A DNA stretch of 64,000 bases from CAVOGJ01 sp963700865 (GTDB lineage Bacteria > Planctomycetota > Planctomycetia > Pirellulales > Pirellulaceae). Below, one piece after another: positions 19,905-27,984 of this stretch. The notes beneath the pieces are model-generated. The model had not been told where the DNA came from. It saw nothing but the letters and a program-made list of their open reading frames with translations, and ran no database searches. The first letter of the stretch is position 1. Each line of letters opens with the position of its first letter. The position numbers and the translations under genes were made by a program. The DNA lies in assembly GCA_963700865.1 (NCBI GenBank), contig CAVOZC010000018.1, positions 62,001-126,000 of the forward strand, in the 5' to 3' direction.

Positions 19905-20648
19905 ATGCACCTGCTCGACCTAACGCTGCCCACACCCGAGGAGAACCTCGCGCTGGACGAAGCGTTGTTAACGGCAGCCGAATCGACCGGCACCGCCGAG
20001 GTGCTGCGGATCTGGCATCCCACTTCCCACTTTGTGGTCTTGGGGCGCGGATCAAAGGCGACGGAGGAGGTAGACCTGGAATTCTGCCGGTCGGCGGGGA
20101 TTCCGCTGTTGCGGAGGACCAGTGGCGGGGCATCCATCTTGACCGGTCCTGGCTGCCTGATGTACGCGGTGGTCGTTTCGACAGCGGGCCCCGCCGCCGT
20201 GGACTCCATCGACGCCACGCATGCCCGGGCGTTGCGGCCGCTGGCTGCGCAGCTCTCACGGGCCGAGCGGCGGGTCCGTCGGGCCGGCATCAGCGACCTG
20301 GTGATCGAGCCTGCCGAAGCAGCCACGCTTTCCGCGTGGCAAAAGATCTCGGGCAACAGCCTGCGGCGGAAACGCACGCACATTCTTTATCACGGCACGA
20401 TCCTCTTCGATTTTGACTTGCTGCTGCTGGATCGCTGCTTGAAGACGCCCCCCCGAATGCCCGCATATCGGGAACAACGAGACCATCAGCAATTCGTCAC
20501 GAACCTGGATCTGCCCGAGTTCGATGTGCGGCAAGCGATCCAGAACAGTTGGCCAATAGACGGTCTGTATACGTCCTGGCCCCAATCGGCGACCGCGGCG
20601 CTCGCAGCCGAAAAGTATGCCTCGCCGGATTGGACGTTGCGACATTAG
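19905..20648 (+). CDS. Lipoate-protein ligase A / octanoyltransferase family protein
   Basis: Members of this cofactor-transferase fold attach lipoate or octanoate to the lysine of 2-oxoacid dehydrogenase E2 and glycine-cleavage H proteins. Visible features are NLALDEALL at the start, VLRIWHPTSHFVVLGRGSKA, PLLRRTSGGASILTGPGCLM (the RRxSGGGxV-like loop), and the conserved lysine region WQKISGNSLRRKRTHILYHG. The length of 247 residues fits the short form without the C-terminal accessory domain. This could be a LipM-like octanoyltransferase or a ligase working with a separate domain; the sequence does not decide. The start is ATG 19905. The gene is single, with the HEAT gene diverging upstream. 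Confidence 0.8.
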   Translation: MHLLDLTLPTPEENLALDEALLTAAESTGTAEVLRIWHPTSHFVVLGRGSKATEEVDLEFCRSAGIPLLRRTSGGASILTGPGCLMYAVVVSTAGPAAVDSIDATHARALRPLAAQLSRAERRVRRAGISDLVIEPAEAATLSAWQKISGNSLRRKRTHILYHGTILFDFDLLLLDRCLKTPPRMPAYREQRDHQQFVTNLDLPEFDVRQAIQNSWPIDGLYTSWPQSATAALAAEKYASPDWTLRH

Positions 20649-21099
20649 CGTTTGCTTCCGCAGCGATGCGGAACAACCCTTCAGGATCAATCATGGGGGG
20701 GACAACTTCACGCGCGCTCCAACGATTGGCTGGTGCGTGACGAGTCGTTACCGGTGGCATGACGAGATCGGCGCGAATCACTTGGGAGTATTTTTTGGTC
20801 GCCACAAAATTTCGCACAAGTAACGAGATCCATCTTGACGACTACATGCGAAAAGTGGTCCAATTTGTTTCAGAGTCAGACTTGCGAATGGGTGGCCGAA
20901 CGATCCGCATGGAAAGTTGTCGTTAAATCCTTCGCGGTCGACTTGATGGCAGGGATCGCTGTGGGCCGGATTCGGCCGGCGGTACGGTTGACGGACAACC
21001 GTAGCGTGCGACTCCACGCCGTTTCAATGGAAAGACAATACCGTCGGGTACCGCGGGAATTGTCGAAGACATCACTGGTACCGAACAGGAGCCACATTG
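20649..21099. other. Intergenic region, no gene seen
   Basis: These 451 bases between the lipoate-ligase gene and the lysine-repeat gene contain only short unconvincing frames. Composition is mixed, with A/T-richer parts around 20795-20900. Two TTGACG hexamers (20834-20839 and about 20988) resemble -35 boxes, but no good -10 lies at the right distance. A ribosome site AGGAG at 21087-21091 belongs to the following gene. The length suggests a long leader or control region for the histone-like gene, but this is a guess. Confidence 0.4.
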
Positions 21100-21279
21100 A
21101 TGGCCAAGAAGAAGAAGGCCGCGAAGAAGGCCACCAAGAAGTCGACCAAGAAGAAGGCCACGAAGAAGAAGTCGACCAAAAAGAAGGCCACGAAGAAGAA
21201 GGGCACCAAGAAAAAGGCCACCAAGAAGAAGGCCACCAAGAAGAAGGGCACCAAGAAGCGGGCCACCAAGAAGAAGTAA
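21100..21279 (+). CDS. Lysine-repeat, histone-H1-like DNA-binding protein
   Basis: A 59-residue protein made almost wholly of Lys, Ala, Thr, Ser and Gly. After MAKKKKAAKKATK come about nine pentapeptides of the pattern KKxTK with x = Ser, Ala or Gly. Such tails resemble eukaryotic histone H1 C-termini and bacterial H1-like or AlkP-type nucleoid proteins. Binding to DNA or RNA by charge is likely; a fold is not. ATG 21100 has a good ribosome site (AGGAG, 21087-21091); the in-frame TTG just before it is not needed. A strong hairpin follows at 21336-21391. The gene stands alone. A similar lysine-rich tract starts the topoisomerase VI B subunit at the other end of the window. Confidence 0.75.
   Translation: MAKKKKAAKKATKKSTKKKATKKKSTKKKATKKKGTKKKATKKKATKKKGTKKRATKKK
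21136..21276 (+). repeat. Tandem 15-base coding repeat (KKxTK)
   Basis: About nine head-to-tail 15-base units of the form AAGAAG-NNN-ACC/ACG-AAG lie inside the lysine-repeat gene. The variable codon alternates TCG, GCC and GGC. Since all units keep the reading frame, copy-number change would lengthen or shorten the protein by five residues at a time. Confidence 0.8.
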
Positions 21280-21730
21280 TTGCGGCACTCTTTGCTGCGA
21301 ACACGAATTCTTCGATTCGAAAGCGGACAACCACGAGAAAGGCCGGCAACTGGAGGAATCGTCCTCTAAGTCGCCGGCCTAGCGTCTTTCTGGGGGTCTT
21401 GATGTGCGTCGGGGTTGGCGTTGCCGCGAGCCCCGCCCGTCAGGCCTGAACCGTCCCGAGGGCGATCCGCCGCGCGACACCCCCACCATCTCGCCGGGGC
21501 GAGTGCACCTAAGTCGTTGCTCCATTAGGAGTTGACGTGCGACCGACGGATACGTACAGTAGAGGGCCTCCGGCGGTGAGTGATGCCTGCCTGGCACTCT
21601 GGCTCGTTCGGCGAAAAAGCGTATTCGGCCCCCGCTGCCTGGCTTGACGAAGCCGGTGCCGCGAGGGTCTTGACCACATCTCACGGCGGTCTCCTCCGCC
21701 TGTCTGGGCGCGACCGGTCGCCCGCAACGA
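21280..21730. other. Intergenic region with a terminator-like hairpin, no gene seen
   Basis: No convincing reading frame is present in these 451 bases between the lysine-repeat gene and the DEAD-box gene. The first part holds the hairpin at 21336-21391. The remainder probably contains the promoter and a long 5' leader of the helicase gene, which would suit an RNA helicase controlled by its leader, but I see no defined motif. Confidence 0.4.
21336..21391 (+). terminator. Two-tier stem-loop after the lysine-repeat gene
   Basis: Outer arms GGCCGGC (21341-21347) and GCCGGCC (21373-21379) enclose an inner stem GAGGA (21353-21357) / TCCTC (21362-21366) with an ATCG loop. AGAAA before and TTTCT after the outer arms can extend the pairing. 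It lies 57 bases after the stop codon. The T-run is short (TCTTTCT), so it may be a weak terminator or an RNA-stabilising structure. Confidence 0.5.
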
Positions 21731-23029
21731 ATGGGCGAAGTGAAGAAGCATCAAAGCGACGAGGCCGCTCCGGTCACTTTTGCAGCACTGGGATTGTCCC
21801 CGACCACGCTGGACGCGCTCCAGCAAGCGGGCTACGAAACGCCGACGCCAGTGCAAGCGGGTGTCATTCCGGAAGCCCTGGCCGGACATGACGTGCTTGG
21901 TCAGGCGCGGACGGGGACGGGCAAGACGGCGTCATTCGTCATTCCCATCCTGGAACGACTGCAGTCCACAAAGGTCCTCCGCCTGCCCCAGGCCCTGATC
22001 CTCGTTCCCACGCGGGAACTTGCCGTGCAGGTTGAGGGGGAAGTAAATAAGTTGTCGGCCGGACGCAAGGTACGTTGCGTGGCCGCCTTCGGCGGAAAAC
22101 CGATACGCGGTCAGATCGAACGACTTCGTCGAGGCGCCCACATCGTCGTGGGGACTCCTGGACGCGTGATCGATCACATCACGCGAGGCACGCTGAACTT
22201 GTCGGAATTGCAATGCGTCGTTCTCGACGAGGCCGACCGCATGCTTGATATCGGTTTTCGGCCGGACATTGAGAAAATCTTGCGCCGCTGCCCCAAGGAA
22301 CGGCAAACACTGCTCCTCAGCGCCACCGTGCCGAGCGTCATTGAGCGGCTTTCGCAGCGCTACATGCGCGAACCCGTACACATGGATTTTTCGGTCAACG
22401 ACATCGCCGTCGAGACCATCGAGCAGTTCTATTTCACGGTCGATCAATCGCAAAAGTTTGACTTGTTGGTGAAATTGCTGACCCGCGAGAATCCGCAGCA
22501 GGCCATCATCTTCTGCCGCACCAAGCGGGGCACGGATCGCATCTTTCGCCGTCTCGAAAAGCGGATCGACAGCGTTGGCTCGATGCATGGCGACATGCCG
22601 CAGGGAGCCCGCACGAAGATGATGGAACGGTTTCGAGGGGGCAAAGTCAAGATCTTGGTCGCTACCGATGTGATCGGCCGCGGTATCGACGTGACAGGCA
22701 TCTCGCACATTATCAATTTTGATATTCCCGAATTCTCGGATGATTATGTGCATCGCGTTGGCCGTACGGGCCGCATGGGGCGCGAGGGAATCGCCTTCAC
22801 CTTCGTCACCCCGGAGGAAGGCCCCCAATTGACGCGTATCGAAATCCGCATCGAAAAACTGCTCCAGCGGGACCAGATGGAGGGACTGGCGCAGCCCAGG
22901 ACCGAGACGCGAGTCAGTGCTGAGCCTGCGGCGGCGGAGGCGGAGGCGGCCGAACCCGCACCCGAACCGCCGAAACCACGCTTCGGACGCGGCGGTCGGC
23001 CGCTACGTCGACACCGCCGAGCCCTTTAA
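21731..23029 (+). CDS. DEAD-box ATP-dependent RNA helicase
   Basis: An RNA-unwinding ATPase of the RhlE/DeaD group. Motifs in order: Q motif (YETPTPVQAG, residues 37-46), motif I (ARTGTGKT), Ia (VPTRELAVQ), Ib (TPGRVID), II (VLDEADRML), III (SAT), then the second domain with FCRTKRG, IV-V (VATDVIGRGIDV) and VI (HRVGRTGR). The C-terminus is a short disordered tail rich in Ala, Glu and Pro, then Gly/Arg (KPRFGRGGRPLRRHRRAL), which may bind RNA. The length of 432 is normal. The start is ATG 21731 with no clear ribosome site. A cytoplasmic role in ribosome assembly or mRNA decay is typical. The convergent binding-protein gene ends 26 bases away. Confidence 0.92.
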   Translation: MGEVKKHQSDEAAPVTFAALGLSPTTLDALQQAGYETPTPVQAGVIPEALAGHDVLGQARTGTGKTASFVIPILERLQSTKVLRLPQALILVPTRELAVQVEGEVNKLSAGRKVRCVAAFGGKPIRGQIERLRRGAHIVVGTPGRVIDHITRGTLNLSELQCVVLDEADRMLDIGFRPDIEKILRRCPKERQTLLLSATVPSVIERLSQRYMREPVHMDFSVNDIAVETIEQFYFTVDQSQKFDLLVKLLTRENPQQAIIFCRTKRGTDRIFRRLEKRIDSVGSMHGDMPQGARTKMMERFRGGKVKILVATDVIGRGIDVTGISHIINFDIPEFSDDYVHRVGRTGRMGREGIAFTFVTPEEGPQLTRIEIRIEKLLQRDQMEGLAQPRTETRVSAEPAAAEAEAAEPAPEPPKPRFGRGGRPLRRHRRAL

Positions 23030-23054
23030 GCGTGCCTGGCGGACGGATCACCGG

Positions 23055-24088
23055 TTAATCGGCGCGTGCAAACTCGTCTTCCAGGAAGGCCTCGACAACG
23101 TCCCAGCCAGCGGCCGCCTGTTCAAAGTCGACCTCCAAGGGCCGGATGGTGTTTGGCGTGGCCAGTTGTGCCACCGCCGCCAGTTCCCGACGCAGGGGAA
23201 TCTGAGCGCTCGGTCCCCTCGCCAGTTGCGCTTCGACCGTCGCCGAAAGTAAGTAGTCCACCAGTGACTCGGCCGCCTGCCCGTGTGGGCCACCCGCCAC
23301 AAGGCTCACCGTATTGGGAATAAACAGCGTCCCCATCCCGTCGGCGCCTTGATCCGGATAGACCATGCTCACCGGCATCCCTTTCTGGATTTCGATCATG
23401 GCGTCATCCGTATCGGTCAGGCCCCAGGCCAGGCGGCCGCGGGCGACCGACAGGGCGACTTGCTTGTTGCCCGCCTCGATCGAAGCGTTCCGGCGGACAG
23501 TACGAAAAAACACGCGCGCCGCTCGGCGGGCCATTCCTGAAAAAGGACCGCCGCATGGGTCGCGGTCGTGCCAAACAACGGCTTGGCCATCCCAACCTTG
23601 CCCCGCCAGCGGGGATCGGCAAGATCCACAATCGAGTCAGGCCGCTCCGCTGACGGGACCAGTTCATCATTAACCAACAAGACCCGGGCCCGAGCGGCAA
23701 AACCGGTCCACTCGTCGGAGCTGCCGCGAAATTCGTGAGGGATCCCCTCGGACGATGCCGATCGAAAAGGGCGCAGCAAATGCCGCGACTGCAAGCGACA
23801 GGTGTGCAGCACTTCGTTATTCCAAAAGACGTCGCATCGCGGGCGACGTGACTCGGCAATGATCGCATTGGCCAACCCCACGGTCTTCGTCGACTCGGTG
23901 TCGTATTTGGCAAGTACGCGGATGCCAGTCTGCTCCTGGAAGGTGTCAAAGATCGGCTGCGAAAATTCGCGGTCCAGCGCCGTGTAGACCACCACCTCCC
24001 GCTCGGAAGATCGCCAACAGCCCACACTCCCCAGACTGACGAGCCAGAGCAGGAAGATCACCTGGGGAAGCGAGCGACTTGGGGGCAT
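23055..24088 (-). CDS. Solute-binding lipoprotein of an ABC importer (iron-type family), one frameshift
   Basis: The N-terminus (SLPQVIFLLWLVSLGSVGC) is a lipoprotein signal with the lipobox cysteine, so the protein is anchored at the membrane. The body follows the iron/thiamine solute-binding family: EVVVYTALDREFSQPIFDTF, TGIRVLAKYDTESTKTVGLA, CDVFWNNEV, LVNDELV, WRGKVGMAKPLFGTTATHAA, and later PVSMVYPDQGADGMGTLFIP and HGQAAESLVDYLLS. The frame changes near 23510 within a run of T; one missing base restores about 344 residues. Ferric iron is a plausible ligand but not proven: the tyrosine pair typical of Fe-binding proteins is not clear. No permease or ATPase gene is adjacent, which is unusual for an ABC importer. 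Confidence 0.75.
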
Positions 24089-24368
24089 GGCAGCGACTCA
24101 GGGGGACGGAAGCGGACGGTGCATCTTTGCCATTCGGTTCACCCCGCAGGATGGCTCGAGCCGGCTGGCGCGTTTGCGGCTGGCCGAACGGCAGATCGCA
24201 CTTTAGCAAAAAGCCCGTTTCGCGGTACGATGGACTCTGTCGTCTCGCCCTCAGGGGTCGCACATTATTGGGCGCCGCGCGGCGTGGAGCAGCTCGGAAA
24301 CTCCGGCTCTCCCAGGGCCAAGCGACGGGGGCGGACGTCGACCGATCATCGCCAGCAAGGAATCTCGC

Positions 24369-26044
24369 TTGAATCGATCGCATTTGGGCCGTCGCCCGTC
24401 TTCGCGTGCCCGCCGACTAAGCCTGCTGTTGGGGCTGGCCTGTCTTGGCGGCTGCGTTGGCGAGCGCGCGGACGAACGGCTGGCGAACGAACCACCGCCG
24501 CGGGTTCAACCGGCGGAGGATAACCGGCCGGACCGGATCGGCGAACCACGGGTCGACGCGGGGCTGGAGACGGCGAGGGGTCATGAGGCGAGGGGGGAAG
24601 CCACCTCAACGGGCCCCGGCGAAGCGCGAGAAGGCGACAGGCCAGCGGGCTCGGCAGCGGCACCTACGGCGACTGACGATGCCGATTCGCTGGCAACGCT
24701 GCTCTTGAATGACGCCACCCGCGAGTTGCTCGATCGGGGCCCGGACGTTGCGGCGCTGGCGAACCTGCCTCCGGAGATCGATGACGAGGTGGCAGCGAAG
24801 ATGGGCATTCGCCGCATTGATGGAAAGCACCTCACTCTCTATACGGACGCCCCACCTCGAGTGGCTTTGGACCAGATACCCGAGGTCTTCGACGCGGCGG
24901 TACCCCAATGGTGCGCCTATTTTGGCATCGCGACGGAAAAAGTCGCGGACTGGAAGATGGTCGGCTATCACATCGTGGCCAAGGAACGCCATCAGCAGGC
25001 TGGGTTGCTCCCCGCCAATCTGCCACCTTTCTTAAACGGTTATCATCGCGGCAGCGAATTTTGGGCTTATGAACAACCGAGCGACTACTATCGGCGGCAT
25101 CTGGTATTGCATGAAGGCGTGCATGGACTCATGACGACCTTTCTGGGTGGTACGGGACCGCCCTGGTATCGCGAGGGGATGGCGGAATATCTGGCGACCC
25201 ATACGTGGAAAGACCATCGACTGGTCGTGGCGACCTACCCCGCGAGCAAGGAGGAGGTCCCTTATTGGGGTCGGATCAAAGTGATTCAGGATGAGTTTGC
25301 GGCAGGCCGAGGCATGATGCCGCACGAAATCATGCGTTACGATCGCTCGGCCCATTTGCGTCAAGAGCCCTACGCCTGGTGCTGGGCCGCCGTCGCGTTC
25401 CTCGACAACCATCCCATTTATCGCAATCGGTTTCGTCAGCTCATCGGCAAGGTGACCGATTCGACGGTCTTCTTCACCCGTGATTTCGAATCCTCCTTAA
25501 AGGACCGCAAGCGCGAGTTGGACGAGGAATGGCAGATTTTCGTCATCAACATCGATTACGGTTATGATTTTGTGCGGAATATGATCAAGTACGCGCCCGG
25601 AGTCCGCGCCCGGGCGAGGGTCAAACGGTGACCGTTGCGGCGGATCGCGGCTGGCAATCGACGGGCCTGAAACTTGAGGCGGGCAAGAGCTATCTCATCG
25701 AGGCGGAGGGCCGGTTCAAGGTCCGGCAACGACCGGAGGACTGGTGGTGTGAACCGGGAGGAATCACGCTTGAATACATCCATGGCCGGCCGCTCGGGCT
25801 GCTGATCGGAAATATTCGCCTGGACGTGCCGCAACCGGGAGTGGCAAATTTGGGGACGCCGCTGGCGGTGGGGCAAAAACGCCGCATCGTGGCCGCCGGT
25901 GACGGCACGCTATACTTACGGGTGAACGATCGGGCGGATGGCCTGGCCGACAACGTCGGCCAGATCACCGTGAGGGTCTCGGAGAGCCGAGAGTCCGGGG
26001 AGAATTCGGCGAGCCTGTCGGGCGGAAACGGACTTCCCGATTGA
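24369..26044 (+). CDS. Lipoprotein metallopeptidase-like protein (DUF1570-type), one frameshift
   Basis: The start TTG 24369 is supported by AAGGA at 24358-24362 and leads to a lipoprotein signal (RLSLLLGLACLGGC). A long Glu/Arg/Pro-rich linker follows (about residues 30-105). The catalytic-like part has HLVLHEGVHGLM (HExxH zinc motif, near residue 255) and WYREGMAEYLATHTW with the third-ligand glutamate. The frame changes near 25600; one missing base joins it to GEGQTVTVAADRGWQ. The joined region is a beta-rich C-terminal domain with YLIEAEGRFKV and LYLRVNDRADGLADNVGQIT, somewhat like sugar-binding PA-IL modules (weak). The repaired length is about 558. It is divergent from the solute-binding gene. 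The substrate is unknown; an extracytoplasmic location is inferred. Confidence 0.75.
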
Positions 26045-26206
26045 CGAGGCGCCCCCATCCTCCAAGAATGGCCTGTCTGGTGGACACGCCGAGCAGGAAG
26101 CCTGACCTGCGAATTTCCCCGCGATCGCGGAACCGCTGACTCCGCCACGACGGACCCCGGCGGGGGGTGCTTTCAGACTTACTTTCTTCAACGATTGGCT
26201 CAACTC

Positions 26207-27466
26207 ATGACGCACCATTCACTTTCCCATGCCGATCCGGAGGTCTGGGCCGCGATCCAATCCGAGGCGGAGCGGCAACAGGATGGCTTGGAGATGATCG
26301 CGAGTGAGAACTACGCAAGTTGCTCGATCATGCAAGCCGCTGGCAGCGTGCTGACGAATAAGTATGCCGAAGGTTATCCGGGGCGCCGCTACTATGGCGG
26401 TTGTGAATATGTCGACGTGGTGGAGAATTTGGCCCGCGACCGGGCAAAACAACTTTTTGGGGCCGAGCATGTGAATGTCCAGCCTCATTCCGGCTCGCAG
26501 GCCAACATGGCGGTTTATCTGACGATACTCAAGCCGGGAGACACCGTTCTTGGCCTGGACCTGGCGCATGGCGGTCATCTCACCCATGGGATGCGGTTGA
26601 ACATATCGGGCATCCTTTATCATTTTGTCCATTATGGCGTGAAGCGCGACACGCACCGCATCGACTTTGATCAGGTTGCCGCGCTGGCCCGCGAACACCG
26701 TCCCAAACTGATCGTGGCTGGGGCGAGCGCTTACCCGCGGGAAATACCGCATGGCAAGTTTGCGGAAATCGCCCGGGAGACAGGCGCTCTCTTGCTGGTT
26801 GACATGGCCCATTACGCGGGGCTGGTCGCGGCAGGTGTGCATGACAACCCGGTGCCGGTGGCTGACTTTGTCACCTCAACCACCCATAAAACACTCCGCG
26901 GACCCCGCGGTGGAATCATCATGTGCAAGAAAGATGCGGCCAAGGACATCGACCGCAGTGTCTTTCCCGGCACGCAAGGCGGTCCGTTGATGCATGTGAT
27001 TGCCGGCAAGGCCATCTGCTTCGGCGAGGCGCTGCAGCCGGAGTTCAAGGAATATGGACGGAATGTGATTGCAAACGCCCAGGTGCTTGCCGAGACACTC
27101 GCGGCAGGTGGCCTTCGCCTGGTGAGTGGAGGCACCGAAAATCATCTGGTACTAGTCGATGTCACGCCGCTCGAAATCGGCGGCAAGACAGCGGAGCGGA
27201 CGCTGGAGGCGTGCGCCATCACGGTCAACATGAACATGATTCCCTTCGACGAACGGAAGCCGATGGACCCGTCGGGCATCCGCATCGGCACGCCGGCGCT
27301 CACCACTCGTGGGATGGGTACGGCGGAAATGAAACAGATTGGCCACTGGATGTTGCAGGCACTGCGTCACCCGCAAGACGGGGCCCTACATGCTGCGATT
27401 CGTCAGGATATTCAGGCAATGTGTGCTCAGTTCCCCGTGCCGGCGACGACCTTGGAAACCGCCTAA
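26207..27466 (+). CDS. glyA: Serine hydroxymethyltransferase
   Basis: GlyA converts serine and tetrahydrofolate to glycine and methylene-tetrahydrofolate, feeding one-carbon units to ThyA. It is a PLP enzyme of fold type I. Seen in order: QDGLEMIASENYAS, TNKYAEGYPGRRYYGG, NVQPHSGSQANMAVY, the PLP aspartate region LLLVDMAHYAGLVAAG, the Schiff-base lysine in TSTTHKTLRGPRGG, and RIGTPALTTRGM near the end. The length of 419 residues from ATG 26207 matches the family (about 415-420). An upstream in-frame start at 26195 adds only four residues. No frame problem is present. It is followed 30 bases later by a response-regulator gene on the same strand, though a functional link is not evident. Confidence 0.96.
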   Translation: MTHHSLSHADPEVWAAIQSEAERQQDGLEMIASENYASCSIMQAAGSVLTNKYAEGYPGRRYYGGCEYVDVVENLARDRAKQLFGAEHVNVQPHSGSQANMAVYLTILKPGDTVLGLDLAHGGHLTHGMRLNISGILYHFVHYGVKRDTHRIDFDQVAALAREHRPKLIVAGASAYPREIPHGKFAEIARETGALLLVDMAHYAGLVAAGVHDNPVPVADFVTSTTHKTLRGPRGGIIMCKKDAAKDIDRSVFPGTQGGPLMHVIAGKAICFGEALQPEFKEYGRNVIANAQVLAETLAAGGLRLVSGGTENHLVLVDVTPLEIGGKTAERTLEACAITVNMNMIPFDERKPMDPSGIRIGTPALTTRGMGTAEMKQIGHWMLQALRHPQDGALHAAIRQDIQAMCAQFPVPATTLETA

Positions 27467-27496
27467 TCGCAATATGGCTCTCCCCAGGAATCGATC

Positions 27497-27958
27497 ATGG
27501 CGAAGAATCGAATTTTGATCGCTGATGACAATCAGGCCAACGTCGAGTTGCTTGAGGCATACCTGGCATCGGTCGATTGCGACATCGAAGTCGCGGTCGA
27601 CGGACGCGACACTCTGGAGAAGGTCGCCAGCTTTCAGCCCGACTTGCTGTTGCTGGATGTGATGATGCCCAAACTGAGCGGCTTTGAAGTTTGCAAAAAG
27701 ATAAAGGATGATCCCCAGCTGAAGCGCATCATGGTGCTCATGGTCACGGCACTCAACGAGCTGGGCGACATCGAGCGCGCCGTGGCGTCGGGAACGGATG
27801 ATTTCCTATCCAAGCCGATTCAAAAGGTAGAACTGCTCAAACGAGTCGAAAATATGCTGCGATTGAAGGACGTGAGCGACGAAGTGGAACGGCTGCGGCA
27901 GTATATTGAGGAAATGGAGAAATCATCCGATCCCGTACACCGAGATACGTCGGGATAA
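27497..27958 (+). CDS. Single-domain response regulator
   Basis: A CheY-like receiver domain with no output domain. The acidic pocket is in RILIADDNQAN (residues 5-15), the phospho-accepting aspartate is in LLLLDVMMPKLSGFEV (near residue 54), the Thr/Ser switch in VLMVTAL and the lysine in FLSKPIQ. The last 30 residues form a charged helix (VSDEVERLRQYIEEMEKSSD), perhaps a coiled coil for a partner. It would relay phosphate from an unlinked histidine kinase or act by protein contact. No kinase gene lies nearby, which leaves its input unknown. The start is ATG 27497, 30 bases after glyA. Confidence 0.92.
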   Translation: MAKNRILIADDNQANVELLEAYLASVDCDIEVAVDGRDTLEKVASFQPDLLLLDVMMPKLSGFEVCKKIKDDPQLKRIMVLMVTALNELGDIERAVASGTDDFLSKPIQKVELLKRVENMLRLKDVSDEVERLRQYIEEMEKSSDPVHRDTSG

Positions 27959-27984
27959 ACTTCTAACCAAGACCGGGTACTTCC

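Noticed and set aside
21124..21279. Repetitive DNA that might be read as a CRISPR array
   Set aside because: Units are 15 bases with no spacers, stay in frame and encode KKxTK; no cas genes are near.
21932..22828. A 298-residue minus-strand open frame inside the DEAD-box gene
   Set aside because: The helicase motifs on the plus strand occupy the whole region; the minus frame shows nothing known.
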